A DNA stretch of 64,000 nucleotides from Xenorhabdus eapokensis. Lineage in GTDB: Bacteria; Pseudomonadota; Gammaproteobacteria; Enterobacterales; Enterobacteriaceae. The stretch lies in the NCBI RefSeq assembly GCF_001908105.1, contig NZ_MKGQ01000001.1:294773-358772 (forward strand), in the 5' to 3' direction. The translations under genes and the position numbers were made by a program. This document shows, piece by piece, positions 60,922 through 64,000 of the stretch (its first letter is position 1; each line of letters opens with the position of its first letter). The notes under the pieces were generated by a model. The model ran no database searches, had not been told where the DNA came from, and was given only the letters and a program-made list of their open reading frames with translations.

Positions 60922-61905
60922 GTGGAAACGATCTATGGCTCGGTATTTAAAGGTTCAAATCCGATTTACGCCTGTCAATTAAATGGCAAGGGCGGTATTA
61001 CGGCATTTGGGGAAGATTCACCCGTAACAGCAGCGCAGCCAGTTTGGCAACATCTTGATTATAAAAATCCGGACAGTCATCAGTGGATCATGAATACAAC
61101 CTTGCTACCATTTCCGGTAAAGGAGGGGTTAGTGAGTGATAATATTCGTCCAAAGGTACTGCGTACAGGTGAAGGCACTTTGATTACCTTGAGATCGGTG
61201 AATCGCAATAATAATGCGCGCCCCGATCATCTGGTTTCGTTTCGCATCTATATTACTGACAAAGTGATTATCTCCAGCCGCCATCGAAAAATTCATTCCA
61301 TCGATCAAATCTTGGATGATCTGCACAACGGTGTTGGGGCAAAAAGTACCGGAAATTGGCTGGTAGAAATAGCCGGTGCCATTACTGATGAAGCCAATGA
61401 CTTTATTGAAGAGTTACATGACAACCTGATTGAATTTGAAGATGATATTTTGGAACAGAAAGTTCCTGGTCGTGGAGAGTTGGTATTACTGCGTAAACAG
61501 TTAATCGTTCTGCGCCGATATATGGCACCACAGCGGGATATTTTTATCCGTTTGGCCAGTGAGAAACTCTCCTGGATGAACGATGAAGAGCGCCGCTTAA
61601 TGCAGGAAATTGCTGATCGATTGAGCAGGGGAATAGATGATCTTGATGGTTGTATTGCCCGAACCGCTGTTCTTGCCGATGAAATCACTTCTATGATGGC
61701 AGATGCCATGAACCGCCGTACTTACATGATGTCCCTATTGGCGATGGTATTCTTGCCTACCACCTTTTTGACGGGATTATTTGGTGTCAACTTGGGGGGA
61801 ATACCAGGCAATGAGTATCGCTTTGGATTCGGTTTATTCACTCTTTTATTGTCATTCTTGATGGTGGCTTTTGCATGGTGGTTAAGGCGAAGTAAATGGC
61901 TATAG
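60922..61905 (+). CDS. zntB: Zinc transport protein ZntB
   Basis: CorA/MIT-family membrane protein of 327 residues transporting zinc. A large cytoplasmic N-terminal domain is followed by two C-terminal transmembrane helices with the GVN selectivity motif between them (LFGVNLGGIPG). RKQLIVLRRYMAPQRD is a long-helix signature. The start is GTG at 60922 after AAGGAG. The FNR box for fnrS begins 3 bases after its stop. Confidence 0.95.
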   Translation: METIYGSVFKGSNPIYACQLNGKGGITAFGEDSPVTAAQPVWQHLDYKNPDSHQWIMNTTLLPFPVKEGLVSDNIRPKVLRTGEGTLITLRSVNRNNNARPDHLVSFRIYITDKVIISSRHRKIHSIDQILDDLHNGVGAKSTGNWLVEIAGAITDEANDFIEELHDNLIEFEDDILEQKVPGRGELVLLRKQLIVLRRYMAPQRDIFIRLASEKLSWMNDEERRLMQEIADRLSRGIDDLDGCIARTAVLADEITSMMADAMNRRTYMMSLLAMVFLPTTFLTGLFGVNLGGIPGNEYRFGFGLFTLLLSFLMVAFAWWLRRSKWL

Positions 61906-61907
61906 GA

Positions 61908-61949
61908 TTGAGATAAATCAATAATCGATACCTATAGTTAGGGCATTAT
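61908..61949 (+). promoter_or_regulatory. FNR-dependent fnrS promoter
   Basis: TTGAGATAAATCAA (61908-61921) differs from the FNR consensus TTGAT-N4-ATCAA at one position. Its centre is about 42 bases before the predicted start, the classical class II position. A -10-like CATTAT lies at 61944-61949. Confidence 0.85.
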
Positions 61950-61956
61950 AAGTTCC

Positions 61957-62073
61957 GCAGGTGAATACAACGTTGAACGTTGTGCTCCATAATTGTAGCT
62001 TTTCTCATATTGAGTTTTACACAGAATAATTGCTCATTATGCCGATACTTGTTTTAGTATCGGCTATTTTTTT
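61957..62073 (+). ncRNA. fnrS: FnrS anaerobic small RNA
   Basis: Hfq-dependent sRNA induced by FNR without oxygen, repressing aerobic-metabolism mRNAs such as sodB and maeA in E. coli. The 5' end GCAGGTGAAT, a hairpin ACAACGT-TGA-ACGTTGT, and GCTCCATAATTGT reproduce the E. coli 5' seed, stem and second seed. The 3' end is a strong terminator, GCCGATACT (62041-62049) with AGTATCGGC (62056-62064), then seven T. Predicted length 117 nt (E. coli about 122). It lies after zntB as in E. coli; dbpA, its other E. coli neighbour, is absent and ttcA follows. Confidence 0.92.
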
Positions 62074-62112
62074 ACCGGAGTTTGAGCAAGCTGTGACAAA
62101 GACCGCTTATTT

Positions 62113-63006
62113 TTAAACGTTTGTCACATTGATAAACATTGATTCATCAATATTCGTTGACGATACCACGGCTTCGTTAAAAGCATACTCTTCCCTTTCC
62201 CCCTCACGATGCAATGGCAAGTTGACAAAGTCGAAAATAGTTTTGTCTGCCAATTGGCTTGGGCTCACATTTTGGATAGATTTAAAAATATTCTCTACCC
62301 GGCCTGGTGTTTTCTTATCCCATTCTACCAACATTGCTTTGATCGCCTGCCGCTGTAGGTTTTCCTGAGAACCACATAAATTGCAAGGAATGATTGGAAA
62401 TTTTTTGTTTTCCGCGTATTGAATCAGGTCTGTTTCCCGACAATAGGCCAGCGGCCTGATGACGACATTACGGCCATCATCAGAGCGTAATTTGGGCGGC
62501 ATCGCTTTCATACGCGCGCCGTGGAACATATTCAGGAACAGCGTTTCAACGATGTCATCAAGATGATGCCCAAGTGCAATTTTTGTTGCCCCGATTTTTT
62601 CTGCAAAAGAATAGAGCGTGCCGCGACGTAGTCTTGAACACAATCCACAGGTAGTTTTGCCTTCAGGGATTTTTTCTCTAACCACTGAGTAGGTATCTTT
62701 ATCGACAATGTAGTAGGGAATATCCAGGCTTTCAAAATATTGGGGCAAAATATGCTCAGGAAAACCAGGTTGTTTCTGGTCAAGATTCACTGCAACGACT
62801 TTGAATTTTATCGGTGCCGCTTTTTGTAGATTCAACAGAATATCTAACATCGCGAATGAATCCTTGCCACCACTGATACATGCCATTACAACATCATTGT
62901 CTTCAATCATATTGTAATCAATGATGGCATTACCAACGTTCCTCCTCAGGCGTTTCTGGAGTTTGTTGAATTCAAGTGTTTCTTTTCTCGTATCTTTTTG
63001 ATTCAT
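62113..63006 (-). CDS. ttcA: tRNA 2-thiocytidine biosynthesis protein TtcA
   Basis: PP-loop ATPase that thiolates cytidine 32 in certain tRNAs using an oxygen-sensitive iron-sulphur cluster. The PP-loop SGGKDS is at 45-50; cysteines Cys120 and Cys123 (TTCGLCSR) and the PCNLCGS pair further on are cluster and catalytic candidates. Length 297, slightly shorter than E. coli. A small hairpin GCCGAT-TAT-ATCGGC lies 17 bases upstream of its ATG. Confidence 0.94.
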   Translation of the reverse strand: MNQKDTRKETLEFNKLQKRLRRNVGNAIIDYNMIEDNDVVMACISGGKDSFAMLDILLNLQKAAPIKFKVVAVNLDQKQPGFPEHILPQYFESLDIPYYIVDKDTYSVVREKIPEGKTTCGLCSRLRRGTLYSFAEKIGATKIALGHHLDDIVETLFLNMFHGARMKAMPPKLRSDDGRNVVIRPLAYCRETDLIQYAENKKFPIIPCNLCGSQENLQRQAIKAMLVEWDKKTPGRVENIFKSIQNVSPSQLADKTIFDFVNLPLHREGEREEYAFNEAVVSSTNIDESMFINVTNV

Positions 63007-63247
63007 TGCGACTTCTCACATTGCCGATTATATCGGCTGTAGATTTCCTATACGGTTCCTTTGCAGGGGCTGGATTATACGGATTTTTCTTTTTGTTTGA
63101 AACCAGAGTTAATCAGTCATCTATTCAATTTATGGTAAATTGGGCAGTTTTGGGAAAATGTGGTCTACCTTATAATTTGCTTTCTAAAAGTGCAGGGCAT
63201 TGATCTATGCCCAAATATATGAATCCGATAATTAAACTGGAGAAAAT

Positions 63248-63538
63248 ATGTTGTTAAAGCGGGGAATTACCCTTATCAAATTATTGCTGGTGGCAACGCT
63301 ATTGGCGGGTTGCAGTGGTCATCAAGCCGAAACTTCATCAAGCCGTTACAAACATTATCAATATTCAGATTTGGGTATTTATCTGAGTAAAGATGCCAGT
63401 GAAAGCTGCTCTGATGCAGGGGGAATTCCGACACTAACCAAGCAATTGAATGGGCATCAAGTACCTGTTTGCCAATTGGCGAATGGTCGTCGTTGTAATG
63501 AACAGGCTTTGTTGGATGGTGGCTGTACATCCTTTTAA
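63248..63538 (+). CDS. DUF333 lipoprotein (YdbJ/YoaF-like)
   Basis: A 96-residue lipoprotein: signal with lipobox LLAGC (Cys22), then a spacer and a DUF333 module (CSDAGGIPTLTKQLNG, CQLANGRRCNEQALLDGGC) with four cysteines in the mature domain. Relatives include E. coli YdbJ/YoaF and the so-called haemolysin Hlx; function is unknown. GGAG precedes the ATG. Confidence 0.85.
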   Translation: MLLKRGITLIKLLLVATLLAGCSGHQAETSSSRYKHYQYSDLGIYLSKDASESCSDAGGIPTLTKQLNGHQVPVCQLANGRRCNEQALLDGGCTSF

Positions 63539-63557
63539 TTTAACGCGATGCTCGACT

Positions 63558-64000
63558 TTAACATCCTATAACATTGGCTTGTTGAAGCCAGTCCCGTTGA
63601 CTTTTACCTTGTTGAAAATTGGCAAAAATACCCAACGTGTGAGAAAGCAGTTTTCTGGCAATTCGATTACTCAAATGCCACAAATCCCGTGCCCAGCACT
63701 TCTCGATAGCAAATTGTCCGGCGAGTTGACCAATCACGGTTTCAATTAAACGGCGTTTGGCGTTAATGACCCTTCTCATTTTTCTGGGGAGGGGATCATC
63801 CATATTGGCCCGCACCGGGGTAATCATTTCAATACCCTCTACCTTCATTTCCTGTTTAAATTCAACGCCTAAATACCCTTTATCACCCAGCAAACAGCCT
63901 TTTATCGAGCCGATCACATCCCAGGCTGCTTCACGCTCACTGACATTGGCGGGCGTCAGTGTAAACCCGGTTACTACGCCGATTTCGTCTATCATGAGAT
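63558..64000 (-). mobile_element. IS982-family transposase, 5' part beyond window
   Basis: The C-terminal part of a DDE transposase: MIDEIGVVTGFTLTPANVSE, LLGDKGYLGVEF, and a closing segment with RRLIETVIGQLAGQF (carrying the catalytic glutamate) typical of IS982. The reading frame stays open to the window end, so the N-terminal half and the distal terminal repeat are outside. The near end of the element must lie in the 19 bases between the lipoprotein stop and 63558 or overlap that stop; I could not define the inverted repeat. Confidence 0.88.

Noticed and set aside
63450..63749. Plus-strand frame across the lipoprotein end and IS982
   Set aside because: It overlaps two real coding regions in other frames and crosses the insertion boundary.
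1..64000. CRISPR array, prophage or toxin island
   Set aside because: No spaced repeats, phage structural genes, integrase or large repetitive toxin genes were found; nearly all genes are conserved enterobacterial core.

Overview
The window is a stretch of enterobacterial core chromosome. Gene order and protein sequences match the E. coli arn, nlpC, hmu/aroH/ppsR/ppsA, ydiK-ydiJ-menI, ldtE-lpp-pykF, valVW-mdtK-ribE-cfa-punC-punR-purR, sodB-grxD-rnt-gloA, slyA-slyB-anmK-pdxH-tyrS-pdxY, fabI-sap, psp-ycjXF-tyrR-tpx and zntB-ttcA neighbourhoods, stitched together with several losses. The moderately AT-rich DNA, the divergence of the proteins and the combination of losses point to the Morganellaceae, most likely Xenorhabdus or Photorhabdus. 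That assignment is an inference from relatedness and was not tested.

Layout. 1-7217: arnBCADTEF, the lipid A aminoarabinose operon, with arnB cut by the window edge. 7259-8956: the lipoprotein hydrolase NlpC, a MarA/SoxS-type regulator and an unrecognised membrane protein. 9072-14864: Fur-box-controlled haem uptake operon hmuRSTUV (minus strand). 15133-25010: aroH, ppsR/ppsA divergent pair, sRNA rprA, ydiK, ydiJ, menI. 25164-29163: ldtE, lpp, pykF and two tRNA-Val(GAC) genes. 29334-36827: mdtK, ribE, cfa, punC/punR, purR and the tiny membrane protein gene ynhF. 36952-46468: sodB, grxD, rnt, gloA, ydhL, slyA, slyB, anmK, pdxH, tyrS, and a pdxY with an in-frame stop. 46531-52906: fabI and sapABCDF. 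53016-62073: sRNA ryhB, the pspF/pspABC stress regulon, ycjXF, tyrR, tpx, zntB and sRNA fnrS. 62113-64000: ttcA, a DUF333 lipoprotein gene, and an IS982-family transposase running off the right edge.

Main result. Three small regulatory RNAs can be recognised from sequence, all in intergenic space: RprA (between ppsA and ydiK, with an RcsB-like box), RyhB (between sapA and pspF, with a Fur box, not the E. coli location) and FnrS (between zntB and ttcA, with an FNR box at the right distance). RyhB and its classical target sodB lie in the same window and the start-codon pairing is preserved. Together with the Fur box at hmuR this forms an iron circuit: Fur represses haem uptake and RyhB, and RyhB represses the iron superoxide dismutase. 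A second theme is the PEP/pyruvate node: ppsA and pykF both have upstream sequences that fit the Cra consensus. A third is envelope stress: arn, sap, slyAB, psp, lpp/ldtE and the Rcs-type sRNA promoter.

Other oddities: a perfect 38-bp palindrome between mdtK and ribE, the pdxY nonsense codon with 35 further in-frame codons still similar to PdxY, the absence of the suf operon and of mepH, lhr, ydhP, pspD and hemP from their usual places, and two small unrecognised membrane proteins. No CRISPR array, prophage or rRNA was seen.
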